In this document: in pieces, positions 53,407-62,729 of the stretch
Layout: each line of letters begins with the position of its first letter
How positions within the stretch are numbered: the first letter of the stretch is position 1
Source: Winogradskyella immobilis
GTDB taxonomy: Bacteria; Bacteroidota; Bacteroidia; Flavobacteriales; Flavobacteriaceae
Direction of reading: 5' to 3'
NCBI RefSeq assembly: GCF_021887715.1
Contig: NZ_JAIQXX010000001.1
Coordinates: 124,001 to 188,000 of the forward strand
DNA length: 64,000 bases
Made by a program: the position numbers and the translations under genes
Notes under the pieces: generated by a model
What the model was told of the DNA's origin: nothing
Databases searched by the model: none
The model's input: the letters and a program-made list of their open reading frames with translations, nothing else

Positions 53407-54969
53407 ATGCAATTAAATATCAGTGATACTTTTAATAAAGAACTGCCAGCAGATCCTGTTATGGAAAATACACGGAGAAAGGTTTTTGAGGCAACACATT
53501 CTTATGTAACTCCTCAAATACCACTAGATCCAAAGATTGTTCATGTATCAAAAGACATGCTAAACGACATAGGTTTAGATGAAAAAAGCATGACGTCTGA
53601 AGATTTTTTTAATATATTTTCTGGTAAAAAGGTATACCCGCAAACTAAACCCTATGCTATGGCTTATGCAGGTCATCAATTTGGTAATTGGGCAGGGCAA
53701 TTGGGAGACGGAAGAGCTATAAATCTATTTGAGGTTAGTCATAACAAAAAACGTTGGGCATTACAATTAAAAGGAGCAGGAGCAACACCGTATTCAAGAC
53801 AGGGAGATGGTTTGGCAGTACTAAGATCTTCGATTAGAGAATATTTATGCAGTGAAGCTATGCATCATTTAGGCGTACCAACAACTCGCGCATTAAGTTT
53901 AATGTTATCTGGTAATAAAGTACTTAGAGATATCCTTTATGATGGTAATGCTAATTATGAAAAAGGTGCAATAGTTACACGCTTAGCTCCGAGTTTTATA
54001 CGTTTTGGAAATTTCGAATTATTTGCAGCTCGTAAAGAGCTAAAAAATTTAAAAGTATTAACAGATTATACAATTAAACATTTCTACCCTGAATTGGGTA
54101 AGCCTTCAAAAGCTACTTATATCGCTTTTTTTAAAACGGTTTCGGAACGTACTTTAAAAATGATTGTAGATTGGCAACGTGTAGGTTTTGTGCATGGAGT
54201 AATGAATACCGATAATATGTCTATTCTAGGTTTAACCATAGATTATGGGCCATACGGTTGGTTAGAAGGTTTTGATTTTGGTTGGACGCCAAATACTACG
54301 GATGCACAAAATAAAAGATACAGATATGGTAATCAACCTAATATTGGATTATGGAATTTATACCAATTGGCAAATGCATTGTATCCATTAATTGAAGATA
54401 CAACTCCTCTAGAAGATATATTAAACACATATAAAACAAATTTTGATATAGAATCGCTACAAATGATGCGTTCTAAATTAGGGTTAGAGTTAAAAGAGAA
54501 TTCCGATAAGCAACTGATTTCAGATTTAGAAGATTGTCTTTTACTTTTAGAAACCGATATGACTATCTTTTTTAGATTATTGTCTAACTACAAAAAAGGG
54601 AATTCAGAAAAAGGGATTGAATGTATAAAAGATGCATTTTATAAGCCCGAAGAATTTTCAGAAGTCATACAAGAAAAATGGAAAGGTTGGTTTAGTGCTT
54701 ACGACTCAAGATTAGGGAAAGAAACAATTTTAGATGAAGAGCGTTTACAAAAAATGAATGCTGTAAACCCTAAATATGTTCTTAGAAATTATATGGCTCA
54801 GTTGGCTATAGATAAAGCAGACGAAGAAGATTATAGCTTAATAGAAACGTTTTTTAATATGTTACAAAACCCATATAAGGAACAACCAGAATATCAACAT
54901 TGGTTTGCAAAACGACCAGATTGGGCAAGGCATAAGGTAGGCTGTTCAATGCTATCGTGTAGTTCTTAA
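53407..54969 (+). CDS. selO: protein adenylyltransferase SelO (YdiU)
   Basis: 520 residues. The pseudokinase-fold AMPylator SelO is shown by YAGHQFGNWAGQLGDGRAIN, LKGAGATPYSRQGDGLAVLR, SIREYLCSEAMHHLGVPTTR, and the active-site MNTDNMSILGLTIDYGPYGW with Asn and Asp for metal binding. The C-terminus is ...GCSMLSCSS, the conserved tail with a redox-active Cys (Sec in animals). SelO is known to transfer AMP to proteins of redox metabolism. Its place right behind msrB-msrA fits a role in oxidative stress. Confidence 0.94.
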   Translation: MQLNISDTFNKELPADPVMENTRRKVFEATHSYVTPQIPLDPKIVHVSKDMLNDIGLDEKSMTSEDFFNIFSGKKVYPQTKPYAMAYAGHQFGNWAGQLGDGRAINLFEVSHNKKRWALQLKGAGATPYSRQGDGLAVLRSSIREYLCSEAMHHLGVPTTRALSLMLSGNKVLRDILYDGNANYEKGAIVTRLAPSFIRFGNFELFAARKELKNLKVLTDYTIKHFYPELGKPSKATYIAFFKTVSERTLKMIVDWQRVGFVHGVMNTDNMSILGLTIDYGPYGWLEGFDFGWTPNTTDAQNKRYRYGNQPNIGLWNLYQLANALYPLIEDTTPLEDILNTYKTNFDIESLQMMRSKLGLELKENSDKQLISDLEDCLLLLETDMTIFFRLLSNYKKGNSEKGIECIKDAFYKPEEFSEVIQEKWKGWFSAYDSRLGKETILDEERLQKMNAVNPKYVLRNYMAQLAIDKADEEDYSLIETFFNMLQNPYKEQPEYQHWFAKRPDWARHKVGCSMLSCSS

Positions 54970-55001
54970 AGTTTTGTTTAAATCGCTATATGAATTGAAG
55001 G

Positions 55002-55126
55002 AATTATAATGAGAAAGCGGAAAACAAAATATAGATACAGCTTGGTTTTGTCCAGAAGTATTAGAATTAGCTACAAGTATAAAAAATAGAGTAGCCTTTT
55101 GGTGAGAAGTTAAAATTGAAAAATAG
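55002..55126 (+). pseudogene. remnant of a DUF427 gene
   Basis: Between selO and the next gene two frames together spell YNEKAENKI, then (after a shift at about 55032) DTAWFCPEVLELATSIKNRV, then AFW, a TGA stop (55103), and EVKIEK with a final TAG (55124). This follows the DUF427 ending (AAWYYPxPxxAAxxIKxxVAFWKxVKxE). Only the last 40-45 residues are left, with one frameshift and one internal stop. No start or N-terminal half is found. It is thus a broken gene inside the redox operon. Confidence 0.6.
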
Positions 55127-55649
55127 AATAGATAAAATAGCATTAGGAGGTGGTTGTCATTGGTGCACTGAGGCAATCTTTCAATCATTAAAAGGTGTTG
55201 AGTTTGTAGAACAAGGTTATGTAGCCTCAATAGACAAAAACAATACATTTTCAGAAGCGGTTATTGTGTATTTTAACGCGCAAATGATTACATTGCAGAT
55301 GTTAATAGAAATTCATTTACACACGCATAAAAGTACCAGTAATCATTCAATGAGAGCTAAGTACCGTTCAGCAGTTTATACGTTTTCGTTAGAACAAGAA
55401 CAAGAATCAAAATTAGTAATAAATGATTTTCAAAATAAATTTGAAAATAAATTAATAACACAAGTAATACCGTTTTCGGAATTTAAAGCCTCTAGAGAAG
55501 CCATTCAAAATTATTATCAAAAAAATCCAAACAAACCATTTTGTGAGACATTTATTAATCCAAAACTTCGATTTTTGATAGATAAATACTCAATTGCGCT
55601 TAATAAGGAAAAAGTAGCGCATTTAAATGATCAACATATCAACATATGA
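55116..55649 (+). CDS. divergent MsrA-like protein (GCHWC type)
   Basis: 177 residues from a TTG start inside the DUF427 remnant. [20 protein letters not shown] keeps the catalytic Cys, but the usual Phe before Trp is His. Compared with the MsrA at 52849 the substrate loop (GNVPGHPTYREVCSGLTG) is missing about 11 residues, and the HDPTTLNRQGxDxGxQYRS stretch is reduced to [15 protein letters not shown]; a Glu in the position of GHAE's Glu seems kept (FSEAVIV). The ending [11 protein letters not shown] matches MsrA's YCSFVITPKL. It is probably a paralogue with changed substrate. It overlaps the next gene by four bases (ATGA). Confidence 0.78.
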   Translation: MKNRIDKIALGGGCHWCTEAIFQSLKGVEFVEQGYVASIDKNNTFSEAVIVYFNAQMITLQMLIEIHLHTHKSTSNHSMRAKYRSAVYTFSLEQEQESKLVINDFQNKFENKLITQVIPFSEFKASREAIQNYYQKNPNKPFCETFINPKLRFLIDKYSIALNKEKVAHLNDQHINI

Positions 55650-56869
55650 AAAGTACTAAATTAAAAATAACAAATAGAAAAGGTTTAGTTTTAAATGCAC
55701 AATTAGAATTACCTGCAAATCAAAAACCTAATTACTATGCTATTTTTGCGCATTGTTTTACATGTAGTAGTAGCTTAAGTGCTGTGCGTAATGTAAGTAG
55801 AGCATTAACTAAAGATGGTTTTGCTGTTGTGCGTTTCGATTTTACAGGTTTAGGACGTAGTGAAGGTAAATTTGCTGACAGTCATTTTTCAGCTAATGTT
55901 GAAGATTTAATTGATGTTCATAGCTATATGTCTTCTAATTTTAATGCTCCTTCGCTATTGGTAGGGCATTCTTTAGGTGGTGCTGCAGTCTTAGTAGCCG
56001 CATCACAAATTGAAGCTGTAAGAGCAGTAGCTACAGTAGGAGCGCCTGCAACTGTAAGCCATGTAAAACACTTATTTTCTCATGGTATTGAAGAAGTTAA
56101 AGAAAAGGGAGAAGTAGAGGTAAATATTGGAGGGAGACCATTTGTAATTAATCAAGATTTTGTCGAAGCTTTTGATAAAACGGATTTGCCTCAAACGGTA
56201 AAGGGATTAAGAAAACCACTTTTAATTTTACATTCACCAACCGATACTACAGTTGGTGTAAACAATGCACAAGAGTTATATCATAATGCGCATCACCCAA
56301 AAAGTTTTGTAAGTTTAGATGGAGCAGATCATTTATTAACTAGAGATACGGATAGTAATTATGTAGGATCAGTAATAGGAACATGGGTAAAACGTTATTT
56401 CCCTAGTGTAGACCATAGAATGATCAGTACTGAAGGAGAACAATTAGTTGGTCATCTTAATATTTTAGAAGATAATTTTACAACATCCATACAGACAAAA
56501 AAGCATACAATGATTGCTGATGAGCCTGCTTCTGTAGGCGGAAGTGATTTTGGACCATCTCCTTACGAGTACTTAAACGCAGCATTAGCAGCATGTACCG
56601 TAATGACATTAAAAATGTATGCTGCACGTAAAAAATGGGATTTAGAAGAAGTATTTGTTTACATATCACACTCCCGTGTTCATAGTAACGATTTAGAAAT
56701 AGAAGTAGATCAACCAAAATATTTAGACCATATCAGTAAGAAATTGAAATTTGTTGGTAACTTAGACGCTTCGCAAAAAGAAAGATTAAAAGAAATAGCA
56801 TCTCGTTGCCCAGTTCATAAAACAATAGAAAGTAACGTTATTTTTAACACACAAATAATACAACATTAA
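55646..56869 (+). CDS. alpha/beta hydrolase fused to OsmC domain
   Basis: 407 residues. Residues 1-255 are an alpha/beta hydrolase with nucleophile Ser109 in GHSLGGAAV and the late [12 protein letters not shown] (Asp) and DGADHLLT (His). Residues 270-407 are an OsmC/Ohr-like domain with two reactive cysteines, Cys317 in [14 protein letters not shown] and Cys388 in [10 protein letters not shown], which reduce organic peroxides. The fused form is known in Bacteroidota and others. In this operon it would add peroxide removal to methionine sulfoxide repair. Confidence 0.92.
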   Translation: MKSTKLKITNRKGLVLNAQLELPANQKPNYYAIFAHCFTCSSSLSAVRNVSRALTKDGFAVVRFDFTGLGRSEGKFADSHFSANVEDLIDVHSYMSSNFNAPSLLVGHSLGGAAVLVAASQIEAVRAVATVGAPATVSHVKHLFSHGIEEVKEKGEVEVNIGGRPFVINQDFVEAFDKTDLPQTVKGLRKPLLILHSPTDTTVGVNNAQELYHNAHHPKSFVSLDGADHLLTRDTDSNYVGSVIGTWVKRYFPSVDHRMISTEGEQLVGHLNILEDNFTTSIQTKKHTMIADEPASVGGSDFGPSPYEYLNAALAACTVMTLKMYAARKKWDLEEVFVYISHSRVHSNDLEIEVDQPKYLDHISKKLKFVGNLDASQKERLKEIASRCPVHKTIESNVIFNTQIIQH

Positions 56870-56871
56870 AA

Positions 56872-58041
56872 TTGCAAACTTTAATTACTCAACAGACATT
56901 AAAAGATCGATTTTTAGCGGTTAGATATACAACAGAAACTATTTGTAAATCCTTAGAAAGAGATGATTATTCGGTACAACCAGAAGCATCAGTATCTCCG
57001 CCTAAATGGCACCTAGGACATACAACTTGGTTTTTTGAACAATTTGTATTGTCACAATTTAAACCAGGTTATAAAAATTTCCATAAAGATTTTTCCTATT
57101 GTTTTAATAGTTATTATAATAATGTTGGTAGTCGTATACTAAGAGTTAATCGAAGTAATATGACGCGTCCAACAGTTGACGAAATATATAATTATAGAAG
57201 CTATGTCAGTTCTCATCTGGCTGAATTTTTAGAAACTGAAATTTCTGAAGAGATTAAAGGTTTAGTAGAAATGGGACTGCAGCATGAAGAGCAACACCAA
57301 GAGTTACTAGTTTATGATATAAAATATATTTTCGGACATCAACCTTTATTTCCTGTATTAGACACAGAAATTCAGTTAAAGTCAGAAGAAGATGATATAG
57401 AATTTATTTCAGTTAAAGAAGGTATTTATGAGATAGGTCATAAATGTAATGAAACATTCTGTTTTGATAATGAGTTAGGAGTACATAAAGTTTACCTTAA
57501 TGATTATAAAATTGCAAATCGACTAGTTACAAATGCTGAATATATTGAGTTTATTGAAGCTGGAGGTTATAGTAATTTTAACTATTGGCATGCAGATGGC
57601 TGGACACACATTAATGAAAATAATATTACCTCACCAATGTATTGGCATAAGCAAGATGGTAAATGGATGTATTATACCTTAAAAGGACTTAAAGAAATAG
57701 ATGCCAATTTACCTGTTAACCATGTTAGCTTTTATGAAGCATGGGCATATGCAGAATGGAAAGATTTGCGTCTACCAACAGAATTTGAATGGGAAATCGC
57801 TTCAAGTCAACTAAATTATGGTCAGCTATGGGAGTGGACAAATAGTGCTTACTTACCATATCCAAAATATGCCAAAGCTGATGGAGCTATTGGAGAATAT
57901 AACGGTAAATTTATGGTTAATACAATGGTATTACGAGGATCTTGTTTAGCTACAGCATCTAATCATAGTAGACCTACATATAGAAACTTTTTTACTCCAG
58001 AAAGTCAGTGGCAATTCTCGGGTATTAGATTGGCTAAATAA
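56872..58041 (+). CDS. egtB: EgtB-type sulfoxide synthase (ergothioneine biosynthesis)
   Basis: 389 residues from a TTG start two bases after the hydrolase-OsmC gene. The N-terminal DinB-like part has WHLGHTTWFFEQF (His50) and the iron motif HxxxHxE in LQHEEQHQELL (His138, His142, Glu144); the C-terminal FGE-like domain shows VNHVSFYEAWAYAEW, RLPTEFEWE, LWEWTNSAY, LRGSC and SGIRLAK. It joins the sulfur of cysteine or gamma-glutamylcysteine to trimethylhistidine in an oxygen-dependent step. The neighbour EgtD makes trimethylhistidine. Which thiol it takes cannot be read from the sequence. Confidence 0.92.
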   Translation: MQTLITQQTLKDRFLAVRYTTETICKSLERDDYSVQPEASVSPPKWHLGHTTWFFEQFVLSQFKPGYKNFHKDFSYCFNSYYNNVGSRILRVNRSNMTRPTVDEIYNYRSYVSSHLAEFLETEISEEIKGLVEMGLQHEEQHQELLVYDIKYIFGHQPLFPVLDTEIQLKSEEDDIEFISVKEGIYEIGHKCNETFCFDNELGVHKVYLNDYKIANRLVTNAEYIEFIEAGGYSNFNYWHADGWTHINENNITSPMYWHKQDGKWMYYTLKGLKEIDANLPVNHVSFYEAWAYAEWKDLRLPTEFEWEIASSQLNYGQLWEWTNSAYLPYPKYAKADGAIGEYNGKFMVNTMVLRGSCLATASNHSRPTYRNFFTPESQWQFSGIRLAK

Positions 58042-58044
58042 TAT

Positions 58045-58983
58045 ATGGATTGCAGCTTTGCAGAAGATGTGCGTTCTGGGTTAACTGCTGAAAAAAAATA
58101 CTTATTATCAAAGTACTTTTACGACGATAATGGGAGTCGTATTTTTCAGGAGATTATGAATATGCCTGAGTATTACCTTACAGATGCTGAATTTGAAATT
58201 CTATCCATACAAGCTAAACAAATTATAGAAGCATTAGACTTTTCTAGACCATTTAATATTGTAGAACTTGGTGCTGGCGATGGTTTTAAAACATTTAAAC
58301 TTTTAGAGTATTTAGTAAAAGAACGTATCGAAGTAAATTATGTGCCTATTGACATTTCTCAAGAAGCCATGGATATGTTAATAGCTCAACTAAAAAAAAG
58401 ACTTCCAAGTCTTAATGTTATCCCAAAAATTGGCGACTATTTCGAGATACTAAAAGCATTTAAAAAAGATAATCACCCAAGTTTGTTATTGTTTTTAGGT
58501 GCCAATATTGGTAACTATTCAGATAAAAATGCAATAGAACTTTTAAAGTTATTTAACGATAACATGAAAAAAGGGGATAAACTTTTGATAGGTATAGACT
58601 TAAAGAAAAATCCAATAACTATTCATAATGCTTATTTAGATGTTCATGGCATAACAAGACGTTTTAATTTAAATTTGTTATTAAGAATTAATAGAGAATT
58701 AGGAGCTAACTTTAATATAAATAATTTCGATTTTTATTGCTATTATAATCCAGACAATGGAGAACTAAATAGTTATATAGTAAGTTTAAAACAGCAGCAA
58801 GTTGATATTAAAAAGATAGGTCTCTCTGTTCATTTTAATTATAACGAACTTATTTGGACAGAACTTTCTAAGAAATATGATTTTAACGAAATAAATAATT
58901 TAGCCTCAGAATCTAAGTTTTCTATTGTTCAGAATTTTTTAGATACTAAGCATTACTTCACAGACAGTCTTTGGAAAAAATAA
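58045..58983 (+). CDS. egtD: L-histidine N-alpha-methyltransferase EgtD
   Basis: 312 residues, three bases after egtB. SAM-binding VELGAGDGFKTFKLL, then YVPIDISQEAM, and LFLGANIGNYSDKNA are the EgtD signatures, with YYLTDAEFEIL near the N-terminus. It methylates histidine three times to hercynine, the substrate of EgtB. No egtA, egtC or egtE gene is in the window, so gamma-glutamylcysteine may not be used, or those genes lie elsewhere. Confidence 0.93.
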   Translation: MDCSFAEDVRSGLTAEKKYLLSKYFYDDNGSRIFQEIMNMPEYYLTDAEFEILSIQAKQIIEALDFSRPFNIVELGAGDGFKTFKLLEYLVKERIEVNYVPIDISQEAMDMLIAQLKKRLPSLNVIPKIGDYFEILKAFKKDNHPSLLLFLGANIGNYSDKNAIELLKLFNDNMKKGDKLLIGIDLKKNPITIHNAYLDVHGITRRFNLNLLLRINRELGANFNINNFDFYCYYNPDNGELNSYIVSLKQQQVDIKKIGLSVHFNYNELIWTELSKKYDFNEINNLASESKFSIVQNFLDTKHYFTDSLWKK

Positions 58984-59029
58984 AGTCAATCATATTATGT
59001 ACTTTTATTAAGTAATTAAAATTAACCCA

Positions 59030-62000
59030 ATGAAAAAGTATTATAAACCAATTGTTTTAGTGGCGTTAATATTTATAGTCACATCTTGTGCAACACTAAA
59101 AGTAAAAGTCAACGATTCTGCGGTTAAGAGCTATCCAGAAGAAAAAGAGTTAGTACATTCATTTTATCTTTTAGGAGATGCCGGAAACTCATCTATAGAG
59201 AATAGTACAAGTGCCATACAACAATTTAAGTCCGCATTAAGTAACGCTCCAAAACAAAGCACAGCTATTTTTTTAGGAGACAATATTTACGATAATGGTT
59301 TTCCAGAAAAGAACAACGAAGATAGAGCTCTAGCAGAGCACCGTCTTCAAGTACAAGTAGACGCGGTTAAGGATTTTAAAGGTAATACTATTTTCATTCC
59401 AGGAAATCACGATTGGTATAGTGGATTAGATGGTTTAAAACGTCAAGAAAAATTTGTTGAAGCAGCATTAGGAAAAAACACATTTTTACCAGAAAATGGT
59501 TGCCCAATTGAAAAGGTAGATATTAGTGATGATGTTGTTATGATAATAGTGGACTCCGAGTGGTATTTAGCAGATTGGAATAAGCATCCTAAAATTAATG
59601 ATGATTGTGAAATTATAACGCGAAATGGTTTTTTCGATGAGTTAGAAGGATTGATAAAAAAAGCTAGAGGAAAGACGACTCTGATAGCAATGCATCATCC
59701 AATGTTTTCTAATGGACCTCATGGAGGGCAATTTTCGTTTTCGCAACATATGACTCCTCTACCAGTTTTAGGAACTCTTAAAAATGTAATAAGAAAATCA
59801 GGTGGAGTTTCACCTCAAGATATACAGAATAAAATATATAATACATTTAAAAAACGTGTAATTACATTATCTCAAGAAAATGATAAGGTCATCTTTGTTT
59901 CGGGCCATGAACATAGTTTACAATATATCGTTCAAGATAATTTACCGCAAATTGTAAGTGGATCTGGCTCAAAAGAAAACCCTACAAAAATGACAGCTAA
60001 TGGGTTGTTTTTGGCAAGTCACCAAGGATATGCAAGATTAGATGTTTTCTCAGACGGATCATCTCATGTAAGATTTTATAATGCAGAAGATAAGAGTATT
60101 GTTTTTCAGACTCAAGTATTAAACCCTGATAAAGACATTACATCTACAAATTATAATTCATCGTTTGCGCCAACTAAAACGACATCGATTTATAGTGAAG
60201 AAGAAACGAGCAAAAGCAGATTCTACAAAAAACTTTGGGGTAAACGCTATAGAGAATATTTTAGCACAAATGTAGAAGTGCCTACGATAAGTTTAGATAC
60301 ACTATTTGGTGGTTTAAAACCTGTTAGAAAAGGAGGCGGTCATCAATCTAAATCTTTACGATTAGAAGATGCTAAAGGGCGAGAGTACGTAATGCGTGCC
60401 TTACGTAAAAACGCAGTACAATACCTTCAGGCAGTTGTATTTAAAGATCAATATATTGAAGGTCAGTTTAACAACACTTACACAGAAGGATTATTACTAG
60501 ATGTTTTTACGGGCTCGCATCCATATGCACCATTGGCAGTTGGTAGATTAGCAGATGCTGCAGGCGTATACCACACAAACCCTGTTTTGTATTATGTGCC
60601 TAAACAAAATGCATTAGGAGAATTTAATGAAGATTTTGGAGATGAATTGTATATGCTCGAAGAACGAGCAGCGGATAATCATGGAGACAAAGCAAGCTTT
60701 GGGTTTTCTAATGAGCTTATAAGTACTAATGACATGTTAAAGAAGCTTCAAAAAAATGAAGATCATGTACTAGATGAAGTCTCATATATACGTGCGCGTT
60801 TATTTGATATGCTTATTGGCGATTGGGATAGACATCAAGATCAATGGCGTTGGGCAATATTTAAAGAAGATGGTAAAACAATATATAGACCAGTACCAAG
60901 AGACAGAGATCAAGCATTTTCAGTTATGTCCGATGGTGCATTGTTGAGTTTTGCTACCACAATAATTCCAGATATTAGATTACTTAGATCTTATAAAGAA
61001 GATATTAAAAGTGTTAAATGGTTTAATTTAGAGCCTTATCCATTAGACATTGCTTTAATAAATAAGTCAGATCAAGGTATATGGAATGATCAGGTAAAAC
61101 GCATTATAGATAATGTAACGGATGAAGTTATTGATGAAGCATTTGCAAATATGCCAAAGGAGGTTAATGATGAAACTATTGGCGAAATAAAAAGAAAATT
61201 AAAAGGAAGACGTTCAAACCTTCAAAAAATTTCAGACTCTTATTATAACCATATAAATAAATATGCCATCATAAAAGGAACAAATAAAGATGACATATTT
61301 GATGTTGAGCGTTTGCCAAATGGTAAAACTAGAGTGTTAGCATACCGAAATATAAAAGGAGAAAAAGGCGAATTGTTTTTTGATAGAACCTTTATAAAAG
61401 ATCAAACTAAAGAAATATGGATTTATGCATTAGATGATAAAGATATTTTTAATGTAAAAGGAGATGGAGACAAGGTAATTCGATTACGATTAATAGGAGG
61501 GCAAAATAAAGATACTTATAATATTGTAAACGGAAAACGCGTAAAACTCTATGATTATAAATCTAAGGAAAGTAAGTTTACAACCAATAAAGGGATAAAA
61601 AAGTTGACTGATGATTATGAGGTTAACACCTATGATTATACTAAATTTAAAAACAACTCAAATCAGTTTATACCAACTATTGGAGCCAATCCAGATGATG
61701 GATTTAGATTAGGTTTTGTAAATACGTACACCGTATCCACTTACAATTTTCAGCGTAATCCATTTATTTCTAAACACACGTTGTCTGGAGCATATTATTT
61801 TGCTACAAGCGGTTATGATTTTGCACTTAATAGTGAGTTTTCTAGAATTAAAGGAAATTGGAGTTTAGGTGTTAAAGTCGCTTATACAAGTCCTAATTTT
61901 AGCAGAAACTTTTTTGGTTTAGGTAATAGTACACCTAATTTTGAACCCGATGACGTTGTTAATTTAGATTTTAATCGTGTTAGGATTAGAAATTTTAATG

Positions 62001-62728
62001 TATCTCCAGCATTGATTTGGAGAGGACGATCAGGAGCTGCATTTAAAGTAGGTGCTAGTTATGAATCTATTGAAATAGAAAATACACAAGGCCGATTTAT
62101 AGAAACAGCAAGTATGTTACCAGCAAGAATCTTTGATGGACAAGATTTCTTAGGAGTTAATGCAATATATTCATATAGAAATAAGGATAACGAAGCCTTT
62201 CCTACGTTAGGAATGGAATTTAATTTAGAAGCAGGTTATAAAGCAAATATAGACGAGTCTAATAGTTACGGCTATGTTATACCTTCGCTTGGTTTCGATT
62301 ACAAGTTAATACCTAGTGGTCAATTGGTATTAGCAACAAAAGTTAAAGGTCACATTAATATAGGAGACGATTTTGAGTTTTATCAAGCAGCTTCTATTGG
62401 CGCTAATAACGGTTTGCGTGGTTATAGAAATGAACGTTTTACAGGTAAAAGAGCATTTTATCAAACTACAGATGTCCGTTTAAATCTAAGGAAAACTAAA
62501 ACAGGAATATTACCTTTAAACATTGGTGTTTATGGAGGTTTTGATTACGGGCGTGTATGGATCGATGATGAGTTTGTAGCCAACCCACTTTTTAATTCTG
62601 ATACTTGGAACACATCTGTCGGCGGTGGAATTTTTATCAATGCAGCAAATAAAATAACAGGAAATATCTCAGCATTTAGTAGTGATGACGAATTACGATT
62701 AGCCTTTGCTTTAGGATTTGGGTTCTAG
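59030..62728 (+). CDS. lipoprotein fusing metallophosphoesterase, CotH-kinase-like segment and Omp85-type barrel
   Basis: 1232 residues; lipobox TSC near residue 20. About 40-360 is a calcineurin-like phosphoesterase with all motifs: LLGDAGN, FLGDNIYDNG, IPGNHDWYSG, AMHHPMFSNG and SGHEHSLQY. About 430-640 resembles a CotH-type atypical kinase: GGGHQSKSLRLEDAKGREYV, then the catalytic-loop-like GDWDRHQDQWRW (Asp598-Trp608) and YRPVPRDRDQAF (Asp625, Asp627), close to CotH's WDxHxxN...W...PxDxDxxF. From about 880 to the end is an outer-membrane barrel with the Omp85 loop motif GLRGYRNERFTG and a terminal Phe (ALGFGF). The two enzyme domains would thus be tied to the outer membrane. Only the kinase part is a tentative call. 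Confidence 0.82.
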   Translation: MKKYYKPIVLVALIFIVTSCATLKVKVNDSAVKSYPEEKELVHSFYLLGDAGNSSIENSTSAIQQFKSALSNAPKQSTAIFLGDNIYDNGFPEKNNEDRALAEHRLQVQVDAVKDFKGNTIFIPGNHDWYSGLDGLKRQEKFVEAALGKNTFLPENGCPIEKVDISDDVVMIIVDSEWYLADWNKHPKINDDCEIITRNGFFDELEGLIKKARGKTTLIAMHHPMFSNGPHGGQFSFSQHMTPLPVLGTLKNVIRKSGGVSPQDIQNKIYNTFKKRVITLSQENDKVIFVSGHEHSLQYIVQDNLPQIVSGSGSKENPTKMTANGLFLASHQGYARLDVFSDGSSHVRFYNAEDKSIVFQTQVLNPDKDITSTNYNSSFAPTKTTSIYSEEETSKSRFYKKLWGKRYREYFSTNVEVPTISLDTLFGGLKPVRKGGGHQSKSLRLEDAKGREYVMRALRKNAVQYLQAVVFKDQYIEGQFNNTYTEGLLLDVFTGSHPYAPLAVGRLADAAGVYHTNPVLYYVPKQNALGEFNEDFGDELYMLEERAADNHGDKASFGFSNELISTNDMLKKLQKNEDHVLDEVSYIRARLFDMLIGDWDRHQDQWRWAIFKEDGKTIYRPVPRDRDQAFSVMSDGALLSFATTIIPDIRLLRSYKEDIKSVKWFNLEPYPLDIALINKSDQGIWNDQVKRIIDNVTDEVIDEAFANMPKEVNDETIGEIKRKLKGRRSNLQKISDSYYNHINKYAIIKGTNKDDIFDVERLPNGKTRVLAYRNIKGEKGELFFDRTFIKDQTKEIWIYALDDKDIFNVKGDGDKVIRLRLIGGQNKDTYNIVNGKRVKLYDYKSKESKFTTNKGIKKLTDDYEVNTYDYTKFKNNSNQFIPTIGANPDDGFRLGFVNTYTVSTYNFQRNPFISKHTLSGAYYFATSGYDFALNSEFSRIKGNWSLGVKVAYTSPNFSRNFFGLGNSTPNFEPDDVVNLDFNRVRIRNFNVSPALIWRGRSGAAFKVGASYESIEIENTQGRFIETASMLPARIFDGQDFLGVNAIYSYRNKDNEAFPTLGMEFNLEAGYKANIDESNSYGYVIPSLGFDYKLIPSGQLVLATKVKGHINIGDDFEFYQAASIGANNGLRGYRNERFTGKRAFYQTTDVRLNLRKTKTGILPLNIGVYGGFDYGRVWIDDEFVANPLFNSDTWNTSVGGGIFINAANKITGNISAFSSDDELRLAFALGFGF

Positions 62729-62729
62729 T

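Noticed and set aside
55116-55649. MsrA-like frame as a pseudogene
   Set aside because: The frame is intact, the catalytic Cys is kept, and it overlaps the next gene by ATGA, so it is probably still translated.
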